Shown: positions 1 through 13,542, numbered from the stretch's first letter. The stretch is 64,000 nucleotides of DNA from Adiantum capillus-veneris (GCA_014529385.2 CM043945.1:148601241-148665240), one strand, 5' to 3'. Notes: generated by a model not told the origin, from the sequence alone. A program made the numbers and translations.

Positions 1-1543
1 AAATTCAGATGACCAAAACGTGCATGCCAAAGTTTTGCATCTGAAATAGCCCTTGAATCTGCAACAGCATTTGCAAAATTTTGTCCACACTTGTCATACA
101 AAGTGAGCTTATACAGCCCATGGCACAAAAGCCCAGATGCAACAATTTCATCACCAAAACTGAGATCATGAACTGTACATCTGTCATCCACAAATTTGAC
201 TACAAGTCCAAGTCTAGCAAGTGCAGATACAGACAAGAGATTCTTCTTGATCCCAGGTACATAAAGTGCATCAACAAGTATGAAGGAACTGCCATTAGCA
301 GCAGTGAGCACAATCTTTCCAACTCCCTGAACTGGATAAGAGGCGTTGTTGGCACAAGTGACTGAATTACCATGAGGGACAGACTCGAGAGAGGTAAACA
401 ATTCACGATGTGAGGTAATGTGCTTTGTAGCACCACTGTCGAAATACCACACATGTGAATCTGCAGCAACTGACAAGCATGCATCATGGACAGCAGGATT
501 GTAAGTGCACTTTGCGCTAAAAGCCCATTCTGCATCGACATCAGCAACACATCTCCTTTCACAGAAGACTCAACAATGGCTGCATTTGTAGTGGAACCAG
601 CATTTGTAGTGGAACCACCCTCTTTCTTCTTAGCCTCTTTGGCCTTCAACTTAGGACACGACTTGATCAAGTGATCATTGGCTTTACAATAATGGCAACG
701 CATCTTCTTTTTGCCCTTATCACCAGAATTTTCAAACGAATTGCTGCCATCAGAAGCATTAGGAACAGAATTTTTGCCACTCGCAGTAGAACCAAAAGTG
801 GCAGCATGGCTGTTACCACCCTTTCTTTGAGAAGCAATAAAAGCTTGTTCAACTGCACGCTGTCTAGTCTTGTTTTTTCTGGAAAGCGACTCTTGCAACA
901 ACAATGTGCATAATGCATCAAACTTGACAACTTCTGGATTTCTTTGGGTCATAAGTCTCCAAGTACTAGCAAAAGTCTGGTAAGAATCTGGTAAGGCATC
1001 AAGAACAGTCTGCACAAGGGAACTGTCTTAAATAACTTCACCTGCAAAAATAAGTTGCTCATTGATATCCTTGACACTAGCAAGGAAAGTGTCCATATCA
1101 TCTTCCTCATGCATAATCTTCGACTCCAGCTCTTTACGCAACAAAGCAATTTTAGCCTCATTGCGGCTTGCATAAAGACCTGCTAGAATGTCCCAAGCCT
1201 GTTTTCCAGATTTTGCTGAACGGATGTGAGGAACAATGGTGCGCTTCACAAACAATGCAATCAATGCATGAGCCTACGCATCCTTAACATCCCAACGAGC
1301 TTGTTCTATCGTAGGCAAAACAACTCTAACAGCTGCAATCCTTGCAGCAAGACCTGCAACATCCTCAACATCGCCCACATCCTCAGAACCAAGACGTACA
1401 TCAATGCCTTGCACAATGTTCCAGACGCCCTTTGACACAAGAACATGTTGCATCATATAAGCCCACATAGGGTAGTTGTCCCCATCTAACCTGTCCTCAA
1501 CGGCAAACATCTTGAACACATCTGTGTTGTTGTTGTCAGCCAT
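1..1543 (-). pseudogene. copia family A gag-pol, broken
   Basis: The reading starts at ATG 1543 with MADNNNTDVF. Residues in order show a UBN2-type gag region, a CCHC zinc knuckle (CHYCKANDHLIKSC, near 670-710) and the start of the aspartic protease and GAG-pre-integrase regions. Compared with the sister copy at 19391-21586 there is a nonsense codon at 1274-1276 (CAG to TAG) and another at 1028-1030. A one-base deletion near 550 shifts the frame after the zinc knuckle. The lesions are independent of those in the sister copy, so this copy cannot encode an intact polyprotein. The 3' half lies outside the window. Confidence 0.88.
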
Positions 1544-1899
1544 GGTAAATATTGCACCTCATGTGAAAACTGCCCGAAAATAGGAGAAACGGAGCGGAAA
1601 CAACTTGTGCTATATAGCACAAACCGTAGAAGACTATAAGGCACCTGTTATGCAAAAAACGGCACTGATAGAAATTGTGCACAAATGACAAAATAGCCTG
1701 TGCAGTACTGCCTGTAGTGGAAACGGAGGCCGAAATGAGCCCTAATCAAAATTCTGAGCAGACCAAGCTCTACGAGCTTACTCAAAATATTTGTCGACCT
1801 ACGAACGCTCGCCAAAGCTCACTGAAATTGGAGAAAGCGAGCATACATATGCTGGAGCAGCTTGCGACTAAGCCCGAGAGGACGTGACCTGCTCTGATA
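1..1899 (-). mobile_element. Ty1/copia relic, family A, cut by window edge
   Basis: This minus-strand copy is almost identical to 20041-21945 of the element at 17001-22175. It holds the gag start (ATG complement at 1541-1543), gag, zinc knuckle, protease and the start of the integrase region, then runs off the left edge. The leader upstream of gag is also shared. Homology stops inside the primer-binding site: GTATCAGAGC is kept near 1889-1899, but the 227-bp LTR expected next is absent and unrelated sequence follows. The copy is therefore 5'-truncated at the primer site and of unknown 3' extent. Confidence 0.9.
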
Positions 1900-2097
1900 C
1901 AGAAAAGTACATCAATGGGTTTAAAAGACCTCTAGGTTTAACTCCATTAAGACTTCCATAGGGCAAAGTTCCAAAAATTTTACTCTAAAAGTCCTAGGCC
2001 ATGGGAACTGCTCTTAGTGACTAAAGTGTTGAATGCTAAAGTTAACAAAGTGGCTACAACAAGAAGACGAGAAAGTGGGCGAGCTGGGATGAGACAG

Positions 2098-2132
<35 letters not shown>

Positions 2133-3386
2133 GCTTACCTTTACACCTAAAAGCAAATAGGACACATGTCAGGCATGCAACAAAACCCCCAATTTTGCTT
2201 GAATCCTATTGGATGGACAAAGAGGTGGACCAATGAGGATTGAGCTAGTGTAAATGCAATTTCTTATTTTAGAAATGCTTGATAAAAGAACCAATGAGAA
2301 TTAATCTGCCAAAAAGACCATTGGACAGTCAAAAGGTCCAATCAGAAATAAGCAGCCCACAAATTTGTTTAATTCCTATTGGCCAGAAGACTAAAAGGTC
2401 CAATAAGAATTTAGATAATTAAATTAAATATCTAAGCTTTTACAAAAAGGGGAAAAGGTTGGACACTTGTCTCACAAGGCTCTTGACTTAGCATCTCAAA
2501 TGCTATTGGCTAAGCTTTTCAAGGGCCAATAGGGAGCCAACATGAATAAAAAAGCTTTCTCAAATGCTATTGGCTAAGCTTTTCAAGGGCCAATAGGATG
2601 CCAGCAAGAGTAAATTGGAGAAGGGGTCGCCAAAGAAGAGAGAGAAGCCTCACTTTTGCTTAACACAATTACACACACACACTCACACAACTCATGTGTA
2701 GAGCAAGAAATTCATCTCCTTCTCCAAGCTTTAATGGAAAGCTCATCTTCTTCTTCAAGTTTTGAGAATGGAGGCCTACACCAACAACTCTTGGATATGG
2801 AATGCAAATCCAACCAAGAGCCAAGCTTCAATGCCATACTTCTCTCCTCTATTATCTAATTACTAAGCTAAGCTAAGCTACAAGAGTAATTAAGTGAGGA
2901 AATACTTCTTTCTCGTAAGAATACTTCTTGTTCCTCTACATCTAGTCTCATATCCTACTAGCTCTCACCATCTTCAAAGGTGTGTGAGGTCTTGGGTCTG
3001 AGACCACAAGGGAATTGATGTTATGTGTTATCATGTGTAAGTTTGGTGCATGAAGCTTCCATCTTCATTGCACCAACGAGTTTTTACCAAGGAACACAAA
3101 GAATTGTATTGTATAAAGTCTCTCTTAATGGGAGAAGCTATAATACAAATGCCTAATAGAGGGGGGACCAATCCATCTAAATCCAATCCTCAATAGTTGT
3201 CAATTGTTCTATTTCTCTCCCTCTTTCAAGTATTATTATGCCAAACTAATTAGGTGTTATGCTAATGTTGTTATCTCCAACCAAGCACTCTTCTATGCTC
3301 GTTAGGAACTTGCTCTTAATGAAATGCTCACTATGTTAAGTTATTTTCTGCTATTTACAAGCTATTTAAACCATTAAATCTTACAG
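1900..3386. other. unassigned region, CCAAT-rich
   Basis: I recognise no coding sequence here. It holds an (AC)n tract at 2099-2130, then roughly 450 bases (2170-2620) with many CCAAT/ATTGG pentamers on both strands, including a 40-bp direct duplication. A stretch around 2640-3200 looks like leader sequence (short CT- and AC-rich pieces, purine tract near 3165). It separates the family A relic from the 5'-truncated copia C and could be part of an unrecognised LTR, but I cannot find a second copy in the window. Confidence 0.5.
2494..2597. repeat. 40-bp direct duplication with CCAAT boxes
   Basis: Positions 2494-2533 and 2558-2597 are the same 40 bases, 64 bases apart. Each copy contains ATTGGC near one end and GCCAAT near the other, so each is bounded by opposite-facing CCAAT boxes. 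This is read directly from the sequence. Promoter function is only a possibility. Confidence 0.85.
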
Positions 3387-5133
3387 TACTACATCAAAAA
3401 TTTTGATGGCTCAAACTTTGTTATTTGGTGGCAGTGTATGCAAGATGTTTTGATCAACAAAGGCTTTATCTCACCCTTGCGTGAAAGAAGAGAAAATGTC
3501 TACACTGATGATGACTGGGATGATTTGAATGAGCGTGCTATGGTGACCGTTCACCTACACTTTGGTGAATCCATTTACTTTACCATAATAGGTAAGACCA
3601 ACACCGAAAATTTGTGGGATGCTCTATGTCAGGCTTGGGATGGCAACAATGCCTCGAACAAGGTTTTCTTAATGAAGAAATTGATGCACATGAACATGAA
3701 AGAAGGCAGTAATTTTAGTTCTCATTTGAACGAGTTCAACAACGTGTTTTCACATCTACTTCAAAAGGCCTCAATTTTGATGATGTTGCTATGTTCGCTA
3801 CCATCGTCATGGGATACTTTCAACACAGCCATAAGAAATTCTACACCTAATGGCAAGCTAGATTTCAATAGTGTTGCTGGTGCGTTGCTCACTGAGGAGA
3901 TTCAATGTCAATCTCTTTATTCAAGTGCGCATGGTGATGCATATGTGGCTAGTGGAAATCGTGACAAAAGGGAATTTCATAGGCAGCATGGTCGTAGCCC
4001 CGGTCGTTCACAGGATCGCAGGCAAGGTCGTAGCAAGAGTCGCGGCAGAGACATGTGAAAAGTAGAGTGTTACTACTACCATAAAAAGGGACACTTGAAG
4101 AAAGATTGCCGCACAATGCAACGTGATAAGGGCAAAGAGAAAGAAAAGTCTAACAAACTTAAAGACAATGTGAAGATTGAAGAGCTTAATGTGGTTGAGT
4201 CTCCCACCATTGAAAACATTTTTGAAGTGCCAAATGATGTGTTGATTTTCACATCAGATTTGAGTCCTGATGCATTGTTAGCTCATGATGAGTGTTATGT
4301 GCAGAATTGGATTGTGGACTCAAGTGCTAGCTTTCATGTGACTCCTCACAAGGAGTGGTTTTCTACTTACACTACCACGCATGGCAAGGTGAAGCTAGGC
4401 AATTCTTATGAGCCTTATATATGTAGTGTGGACAACATCAAGTTTTCTATGCGTAATGGCACTGAGTTTATGCTACATAACGTCAAACATGTATCCAAAT
4501 TGACAAAGAGTTTCATGTCAGTTGGACAATTGGATGATTTGCCATATTTGCTCATGGTTGTTGGATCATCGAGAAGGGAAATGTGGTCATGCTTAAAGGC
4601 CAGAAGTCTTGCTCATTATACTCACTTTATGTCTCTTTTATGAAAGAGAATTCTATTTGTGTAGCCCAGCTACCGTCTACAGAGTTGTGGCATAGCCAAC
4701 TAGGACATACGAGTCAGAAGGGAATGAAAGTCTTGCAGTGTTCTGGTTACATCCCTGTGTTATATTATTCTAACTTCTTTTTATGTGAGCATTGTATCTA
4801 TGGCAAACAGACTAGATTGATATCAGCGCCTTTAGACAAGGAGTTAGGGAGTCCTCTAGATCTCATACATAGCAACTTGTGTCGACCTATGCCAATCAAG
4901 TCTCTAGGGGGAGCGTTATACTTACTAACATTCATAGACGACTCTACTAGAAAAGTGTGGGTTTATCTCTTGAAGCATAAGAGCAATGTCTTTAGTCTCT
5001 TTCAAAAGTTCTTAGCATTGGTAGAGAACCAATCGAGTAGAAAGCTTAAAGCTTTGTGCAGTGAGTGACAATGGAGGTGAGTACATTTCCTTCAAGTTCA
5101 AGGACATTTGCAGTAAAAGAGGCATTAGAAGAC
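3387..5133 (+). pseudogene. copia C gag, protease and integrase start, broken
   Basis: The frame is open from about 3390 without a start codon and reads as UBN2-type gag to about 4058, ending in an RS/RG-rich tail. The zinc knuckle near 4066-4110 reads CYYYHKKGHLKKDC, so the second cysteine of CX2C is a tyrosine. The protease motif near 4315 is DSSAS instead of DSGAS. GAG-pre-integrase (WHSQLGHTSQKGMK) and the zinc-binding CEHCIYGKQ follow, then integrase (FIDDSTRKVWVYLL) to the DNGGEY motif near 5068. Frame changes occur near 4060, 4600 and 5065. The reading is cut at 5133 by insertion of copia A and continues at 15534. Confidence 0.85.
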
Positions 5134-5360
5134 TGTTACCATATACATGTGGTAGTGATGTGTGTGAACTCGTTAGAACCGTTGGGGCATTTTTTCCCTC
5201 TTTAGGAGGTTTTTTCCCCCGTGCATTGTATATACGCCCATCACTCTAGGGCTATCTATCTTTCCATTGCACACTAATTAATACACTCTCTATTGTGTGC
5301 CTTGAGCTTCCTTCATCTTCTCCAAGCTGTGTGCATTTTTCTACAACCCTAATTCCAACA
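5134..5360 (+). repeat. 5' LTR of copia A
   Basis: It is 227 bp, starts TGTTACC and ends TTCCAACA. It matches 15302-15528 and, in reverse, 17001-17227 and 21949-22175. The primer site begins two bases after its end. Confidence 0.95.
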
Positions 5361-8300
5361 ATTGGTATCACAGCAGGTTGTGTCCTCTCGGGCTTAGTCA
5401 TCAGCAGCTCAAGCACACGCCTACTCATTTTCTCCAATTTCAGTGAGCTTTGGCGAGCGTTTGCAGGTCTACAAAAAATCTCAGGTACGCTCGTAGAGCT
5501 CAGACTGCTTGGATTTCTGATTCGGGCTCATTTCGGCCTCCGTTTCCACTACAGGCAGTACTGCGCAGGCTATTTCGTCATTCTGTGTAGAATTACTGTC
5601 AGTGTTGTTTTTTGCATAACAGGTGCCTTACGGTCTTCTAAGGTTTGTGCTATATAGCACGTGTTGTTCTCGCTTCATTTCTCCTCTTTTTTGACAGTTT
5701 TCACATCAAGTGCATCATTTACCATGGTTGACAACAACACAGATGTGTTCAAGATGTTTGTTGTTGAGGACAGGTTGGATGGGGACAATTACCCTATGTG
5801 GGCTTACATGATACAACATGTTCTTGTGTCAAAGGACGTCCGGAATATTGTGCAGGGCATTGATGTACGTCCTGGTTGAGGATGTAGCAGGCCTTGCTGC
5901 AAGGATTGTTGTTATTAGAGTTGTTTTGCCTACGACAGAACAATCTCGTTGGGATGTAAAGGATGTGCAGGCTCATGCATTGATTGCGTTGTCTATGAAG
6001 CATACCATTGTTCCTCACATTCATTCAACAAAATCTGCAAAATAGGCTTGGGATATTTTGGCTAGTCTTTATGCAAGTCGCAATGAGGCTAAAATGCTTT
6101 GCTGCATAAAGAGCTGGAGTCCAAGATTATGCATGAGGAAGATATGGACACTTTCCTTGCTGGTGTCAAGGATATCAATGAGCAACTTATTTCTGCAAGT
6201 GAAGTCATTTCAGACAGTTCCCTTGTGCAGACTGTTCTTGATGCCTTACTAGATTCTTACTAGATTTTTGCTAGTACTTGGAGACTTATGACCCAAGGAA
6301 ATCCTGAAGTTGTCAAGTTTGATGCATTATGCACATTGTTGTTGCAAGAGTCACTTTCTAGAAAAAACAGGACTAGACAGCGTGCAGTTGAACAGGCTTT
6401 TATTGCTTCTCAAAGAAAGGGTGGTAACAGCAATGTAGCCACTTCATATGGTTCTGTTGCGAGTGGGAAAACTTTTGTTCCCAATGCTTCTGCTGGCAGC
6501 ACTTCATCTGGCAATTCTGGTGATAAGGGCAAAAAGAAGATGCGTTGCCATTATTGTAAAGCTAATGATCACTTGATCAAGCAGTGTCCTAAGTTGAAGG
6601 CCAAAGAGGCTAAGAAGAAAGAGGGTGGTTCCACTACTAATGCAGCCATTGTTGAGTCTTCTGTGAAAGGAGACTGTGATGCTGATGCTGATGTTGATGT
6701 AGAATGTGCTTTTAGTACAGAGTGCACTTACAATCCTGTTGTCCATGATGCATGCATGTCAGTTACTGCAGATTCACATGTGTGGTATTTCGATAGTGGC
6801 GCTACAAAGCACATTACCTGACATCGTAAATTGCTCACCTCTTTCAAGTCTATCCCTCATGGGAATTCAGTCACTTGTGCCAACAATGCCTCTTATCCGG
6901 TTCAGGGAGTTGGAAAGATTGTACTTACTACTACAAATGGCAGTTCTTTCACACTTGTTGATGCACTTTATGTACCTAGGATCAAGAAGAATCTTTTGTC
7001 TGTATCTGCACTTGCTAGACTTGAACTTGTAGTCAAATTTGTGGATGACAGATGTGCAGTTCATGATCTCAGTTTTGGTGATGAAATTGTTGCATTTGGG
7101 CTTTTGTGTCGTGGTCTGTATAATCTCAGTTTGTATGACAGGTGTGGACTAAATTTTGCAAATGCAGTAGCAGATTCAAGGGCTATTTCGGATGCAAAAC
7201 TTTGGCATACACGTTTTGGTCATCTGAATTTTGCCAGTTAGTTGCGTTTCTAGAAATCTGATATGGTTGCTTCTTTGCCGCCTCTTGAAGCACCTATCAA
7301 ACATATTTGTGAAGGTTGTATTTTGGGTAAAATGCAACATGCTGAGTTTCCAAAGGATGGTGCAGTTAGGGCCACATGCATGTTGCAACTTGTGCATAGT
7401 GATGTTTGTGAGCCCATGCAAACTCCGTCCTTGGGCAATTACCTGTACTTTGATGATTACTCTAGGCATGCATGGGTATTTCCACTTAAAGTGAAGTCCA
7501 AAGTTTTTATGTGCTTCAAACAATTTCGGGCTATGGCTGAAAATGTCTCGAAATGTACTATGGGCACGCTCCATTTCGATAGAGGGGGGAAGTATATGTC
7601 TCATGAATTTAATGCATTTTTGGCTAGTCGTGGGATAAAACACCAATGTACAGTGCCTTATACACCTCAAAAAACTGGCGTTGCTGAGAGGAAAAATAGG
7701 TCACTTACGAAAATGGTTTGATGTATGGTCAAAAGTCGAGCTTTGCCGCATTCTTTTTGGCTTGAGGCCATCATGTGTGCCACTTATGTACTTAACAGGT
7801 GTCCTAGGAAACCTTTGCAGTCTATTACTCCATATGAAGCATGGCATGATAGAAAGCCTTCTATTGAGCACATGCGTGTTTTTGGCTGTTTGGCATATGC
7901 TTTGGTGCCACAAACACAACGCAAAAAATTGGATGATAAGGCTGTCAAATGTATTTTTGTTGGTTATAGTGCTGTAAGCAAAGGTTATAGGTTGTATCAT
8001 CCGCAAACAAAGCGTATTCTGGTTTCATGGGTTGTAGTGTTTGTGGAAGATTCTGTTCACTCCTTGCTGTCATGTACTAGAGACAATAATGTAAGCTCAC
8101 AGGACATTTATGACACTTTGTTGCCTCTTTTCAGTGGTGGAAGTTCGAATGTAGGTTCCAATGAGGCAAATGTACAACCTATCGGGGTTTCTGAAAATGT
8201 TACAGATCAGCCTATTATTGATGCAGATGTACATGATGTACTTGATGAGAAAAGGGCTGAAAATGAGCAGGCTAGAGGTATGCCAAAATGGCTGGTGCAT

Positions 8301-8905
8301 ACATTGCGTGACAGTAAATTGGATGCACCTTTGTCTAGTCGTACTCACTCAGGCTCTTGCCATGCATCTTATGCATCAGATTGTTATGCTTTGGCTGTGT
8401 CTAGCTTACATGATGTTGAGGAACCTCTGTCTTTTCATGAAGCAAAAAATTCAAAAAAATGGATGGCTGCCATGCAATCAGAATATGATGCACTTACAAA
8501 AAATGACACATGGATTTTATGTGATTTGCCTCCTGGCAAAAAGGCCATTGGTATGAAATGGGTTTACAAGTTGAAACGCAAGCCGCATGGTGAGATCGAT
8601 CGCCATAATGCTCGACTTGTTGCAAAGGGTTATGCACATAAAAAAGGCATAGATTATGACGAGACTTTTGCTCCCACTTGTCGTATGACTACTGTGCGTT
8701 TTCTATGTGCGTTGCAATCTCCTCGTGCTTGGTATGAGAAAGCTGACACTCATTTGGTCAAACAAGGCTTTCATAACAGTCCAACGGAAAGCACATTGTA
8801 TGTAAAGCCTGAGGGTGATGTACTTCTCATTGTGGTTCTTTATGTCGATGATTTGTTGATCACTGGACCAAATGAAAGACATATTGCTGAATTGAAGGCT
8901 GATTT

Positions 8906-9450
8906 TGTTAAGTATGGAGCCTGATTTACACCTTGTAATTTTATGTGTTAAAAATGTAAATTTGTAAGGCTCCCATTATGAGGAAAAGCCATCATGCGTG
9001 AAGAAAAATAACTCGCTGGAATATTATGGCCGGACGGCGGTCGAAAAGTGGTCGAAAAACGACGAGTCGGTTGGCCGGTGGTCGGAAGTCAATGGCCAGT
9101 GGGTGGCCGGTGGCCGAATTCAAAAGCGGACTTGTCTTCTCAAGGGCAGCGACACATGGGCGGATTGGAGGGTCCGATTTGGACTTATCTACACAAGGGC
9201 GGCTACACATGGCTGCCTATCATGAGAGAGGCAGCCTTTTTGGCCAATAAAAGGAGGCATTTCTACACACATCTCATAGTGTGAAGTTGATGCAACAAGG
9301 TGGGTGTGAGGTGGTGAGAGTGAAGCAAGGCGGGAGCTCCAAAAGGGTATAATCCCTTTGTAACCTACTTCTTGTTTTTAAGTACTAAAGCCATTGAGTG
9401 GCTGCTTTCCCGTGGATGTAGCCCACATTGGGTGAACCACGTATATCATG

Positions 9451-9511
<61 letters not shown>

Positions 9512-9592
9512 GATCTCTTGTGTGAGTAAATTATCTCTCTCCATTAAGTAATCTACTCAATTATCTACTTAGCTACGTCATATTTCCTAATA
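8906..9592 (+). repeat. 5' LTR of copia B
   Basis: It is 687 bp with a (CT)n tract of about 50 bases (9455-9504) near its 3' end. The 3' LTR has a (CT)n of about 33 bases at the same place and about 80 extra bases near 13720-13800. Part of this length difference comes from the microsatellite. Confidence 0.93.
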
Positions 9593-9665
9593 ACTGGTAT
9601 CAGAGCAAGGTTTGCTCGTAGCTAAAGTATCTCAAGGAAAGGATTCCTTGAATTGAGTGGGAGTT

Positions 9666-10324
9666 ATGGCAGAGAAAGGAAGCTCAAGATTGAGAAGTTC
9701 AATGCAAAAAACTACCAACATTGGAAAATGCAGATTATAGACTATCTCTACCAGAAGGACCTCTATTTTCCACTAGGCGGTCTTGCGAAGAAGCCTGCAA
9801 CAATGGCAGATGAAGCATGGATTGTCCTTGATCGAAAGGCACTGGGAACAATCCGGTTAAGATTGGCGTCAAGGGTGGCCTTCAATGTTTCAGAGATGAA
9901 GACCACGGATGACTTGATGAAGTCACTTGACGACTTCTACAAGAAACCATCGGTATCCAATAGGGTATTTCTTATGAAGCACTTGTTCAAGCTAAAGATG
10001 GCAGAGAATGGTTTAGTTGTAGAACACTTAAATGACTTTAACACAAATATAAGTCAACTTCGATCGATGAAAATCAATTTTGATGACGAAGTGCGAGCTC
10101 TCCTTACACTATCATTTCTACCGGATAGTTGGGACAAACTTGTGATGGCTGTAAGTAATTCTACTTCTGGCACAAATACTCTTAAGTTTGATGATGTTGT
10201 GGGTGTTCTCCTAAGCGAGGAAATACAAAGGAGAAGCACAGGAGAATCGTCAAGTGTTGCACTGTCTGTGGAAACAAAAGGAAGGCCTAAGGAGAGGTTC
10301 AAAAACCAACCAAAAGGGTCGTGA
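9666..10324 (+). pseudogene. copia B gag, frameshifted at both ends
   Basis: The family-like start ATG 9666 (MAEKGSSRL) is in a different frame from the rest. A one-base indel within about 25 bases switches into the long frame that reads KIEKFNAKNYQHWKMQ. The body is a UBN2-type gag domain of about 210 residues, with LMKHLFKLKMAE and LLTLSFLPDSWDKL typical of plant copia capsid proteins. A second frame change near 10310 leads into the zinc knuckle. Gag would form the particle that packages the element RNA. Confidence 0.9.
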
Positions 10325-13300
10325 TCGCTCAAGACGGAGCAAGTCACGCACAAAGTCAGTTCTTGAATGTTGGAATTGCGGCAAGAAGGGCCACGTCAAG
10401 AAGGATTGCTGGTCTAAGAAGAAGAAGGAGATTGAGTCTCAAGACAACAAGCCAACATTGGAGGCCAATGTGGCATGTAAAGTAGAGCAAGATGCTCTAA
10501 TTCTCTCATTAGACAATGTGTCTAATTTCTGGATAGTAGATTTCGGGGCTTCATTCCATGCGACACCACACAAGCAACATTTCCAAGATTACACCAAAGG
10601 TAATGGGTATGTATACTTGGGAGATGATGAAGCTTGTGAAATTGTCGACAAAGGTACAATTTGTGTCAAAATTGCTAGCAGAAATGAATGGAAGATTAAA
10701 GACGTTAGGCATGTTCCTTCTCTTTGCAAAAATTTGATCTCTACAGGACAATTGGACGATGAAGGTCACAACATTGCATTCAGAAGCAAACGGTGGAAGA
10801 TCTCAAATGGATCTTTGGTGGTTGCCAACGGAGAAAAGGTCGGTACACTTTACTTGTGTACTATTAGCACGCAATCTTCAACTTGTGCAATAGCTACAAA
10901 AGTCGATAGTATGGTGTGGCACTATCGGCTTGGGCATATGAGTGCCAAAGGAATGCAAATCCTTCAAACAAAGAAGCTTCTACCAGGTTTGAAAGAAGTG
11001 GACTTAGAGTTCTGTGAAGATTGTGTTTATGGTAAACAAAAGAGGGTAAAATTTCAAAAATTAGAAAATGAAAGAAAATATAAAAAACTTGAGTTGGTTC
11101 ATTCTTATGTTTGGGGTCCTGCAAGTATACCATCACTTGGTGGCTCATTGTACTATGTAACATTCATAGACGATGCGACTAGAAAAACATGGGTTTATGT
11201 CATGAAGAATAAGTTCGATGTATTTTCCATATTTCAAAGGTGGAAAGCCTCTGTGGAGAATGAAACAGGTACCAATGTTAAATGACTCAGATTCGACAAT
11301 GGAGGCGAATATTGCAGCCAAGCTTTTGAAAGATTTTGTGCTAGCAATGGCATTCGGAGGCAAAGGACAACCCCAAGGACACCTCAACAAAATGGGATTT
11401 TGGAAATGATGAACAAGACAATAATGGAGCAAGCACGAAGCATGCGGATACATGCAGGCCTACCACTTGAGCTTTGGGTGGAAGCTGTAAGTACGTCTGT
11501 GTACTTAATCAGCCGGTCACCCTCAACGGCATTGGATGGGGGAGTTCCAGAAGAGGCATGGACAGGTAAAACCGATGAATTATGCATTTTTCAAAGTGTT
11601 TGGGTGTGAAGCTTTCATGGACATAGATAGAAGCGTAAGATCAAAGCTAGATGCAAAGTCCAAAAAGTGTTTCTTCATTGGCTATTGAGAAGGTGACTTT
11701 GGGTATCGCCTATGGAATCCTGAAGATGGTAAAATCTTAAGGAGTACGGATGTAATTTTTAACGAACAAAATATGTACAAAGATTACTTGGAAAGAAAAC
11801 AAACAAAAGAAACATGTGATGAGTACATGGAGCTTGAGGACGGTGAAGGCTCAAGGATTGCAAACGGTGACAATGTGCAACAACGTCAATCAAATGTGAA
11901 GCCTCAACCTATTCCCGGAAGATCTACAAGAGCAAGTAGATCTCCAGAAAGGTTTGTTCCTCCTTCAACCATCTCTTGATCTCAGATTCTGGAGAGCCGA
12001 AATCATACGAAGAAGCTATGCAACACGAATCCAAAGAAGAATGGATGAAGAGCATGCAAGTGGAGATGGACTCACTACATCACAACCAAACATGGGAGTT
12101 GGTTGAGTTTCCTAAAGGTAAACGGGCACTTCAAAACAAACGGGCGTACAAGCTGAAGGAAGAAGAAGGTGGGAAGAAAAGGTACAAGTCTAGGTTTGTG
12201 GTAAAAGGGTTTTCTAAAAAGAAAGGTATTGACTTCAATGAAATATTTTCTCCTGTTGTAAAAATGAACTCAATTAGGCTTCTCTTAAGCCTTGTGATTG
12301 CTCGTGATCTAAATCTTAAGCAAATGGATGTAGATACGTCATTCCCTCACGGTGACTTAGAGGAGGAAATATACATGCTTCAACCAAAAGAGTATGAAGT
12401 AAAAGGTAAGGAGAAATGGTTTGCAGATTAAAGAAAAGCTTGTATAGTTTAAAGCAAGCATAAAGACAATGGTACTTGAAGTTTGATCGATGGACATTAG
12501 ATCATGGATTCAGAAGATGCAACTCAGATCATTGCGTCTACATGAAGAATTTGGGAGATAGGAAGTTCATCATCCTAATGTTGTATGTTGATGACATACT
12601 GATTGCAAGTGCTAACATGCAGGACATCAAAGACCTAAAAGAGGATCTATCTAAATCTTTTTCAATGAAAGATTTAGGTATTGCAAAGAGGATACTTGGT
12701 ATGAAGATATCAAGGGAAAGGACGAAGAAGACAATAAAGCTATCTCAAGAAGATTACATCAAGAAGGTACTAGAAAGGTTTGCATGCAAAATGCAAAAAT
12801 GGTTTCTACACCTTTGCCTGGTCACTTTAAACTAACCAAGGATATGTGTCCAAAGACACAAGAGGAGATAGCCTATATGTCTAAAGTTCCATATGTTGTA
12901 GCGGTAGGTTCTCTTATGTATGCTATGGTCTGGACAAGGCCAGACATTGCACATGCAGTTGGAGTTGTAAGTAGGTTCATGGGCAACCAAGGTAAAGAGC
13001 ACTAGCAAGCTGTGAAGTGGATACTTAGGTATCTAAAAGGGACAACAACAAATGCTTTGTATTTTGGAGGAACTGATATTTTTCTAGAAGGGTATGCTGA
13101 TGCAGATATGGCAGGTGACAAAGATACTTGAAGGAGCACTACTGGCTATGTCTTCACGGTTGGAGGCACAACAATAAGCTGGGCTTCAAAGCTACAGAAA
13201 GTGGTCTCACTTTCTACCACAGAAGCAGAGTATGTAGCAATGACAGAGGTAAGCAAAGAAATTTTGTGGCTTCACACATTCTTAGAAGAGCTTGGATTCA

Positions 13301-13542
13301 AACAAGACAATTGTGTTTTGTACAGTGATAGCCAAAGCGCTATCCATCTTGCAAGAACTCAACCTTTCATTCAAGGAAAAAGCACATTGAGGTGAGATAT
13401 CACTTCATACGCACTCTTTTGGAAGAGCGACAACTAAAGCTAGGAAAGGTGCATACAAGTGAAAATCCTGCAGACATGTTTACAAAGGTGGTCAACAAGG
13501 AGAAGTTGAGATTTTGCTCATCTTCAATCGGCATTCAAGGAT
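10254..13542 (+). pseudogene. copia B pol (protease, integrase, RT, RNase H), broken
   Basis: The zinc knuckle CWNCGKKGHVKKDC lies near 10368-10410. The protease motif reads DFGAS near 10540 in place of DSGAS, so the residue after the catalytic Asp is changed. GAG-pre-integrase (WHYRLGHMSAKGMQ), CEDCVYGKQ and integrase FIDDATRKTWVYV follow, with a stop at 11283-11285. DNGGEY and PQQNGILEMMN follow in another frame. RT covers about 11976-12835 with YVDDILIA near 12585; a stop at 12429 and frame changes near 12835 and 13003 break it. RNase H (TTEAEYVAM near 13220, [11 protein letters not shown]) ends at about 13542. Confidence 0.9.

Noticed and set aside
9595-9606. tRNA gene at TGGTATCAGAGC
   Set aside because: Only the 12-base primer match is present; there is no cloverleaf or A/B box sequence around it. 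The same applies at 5363, 21935 and 44314.
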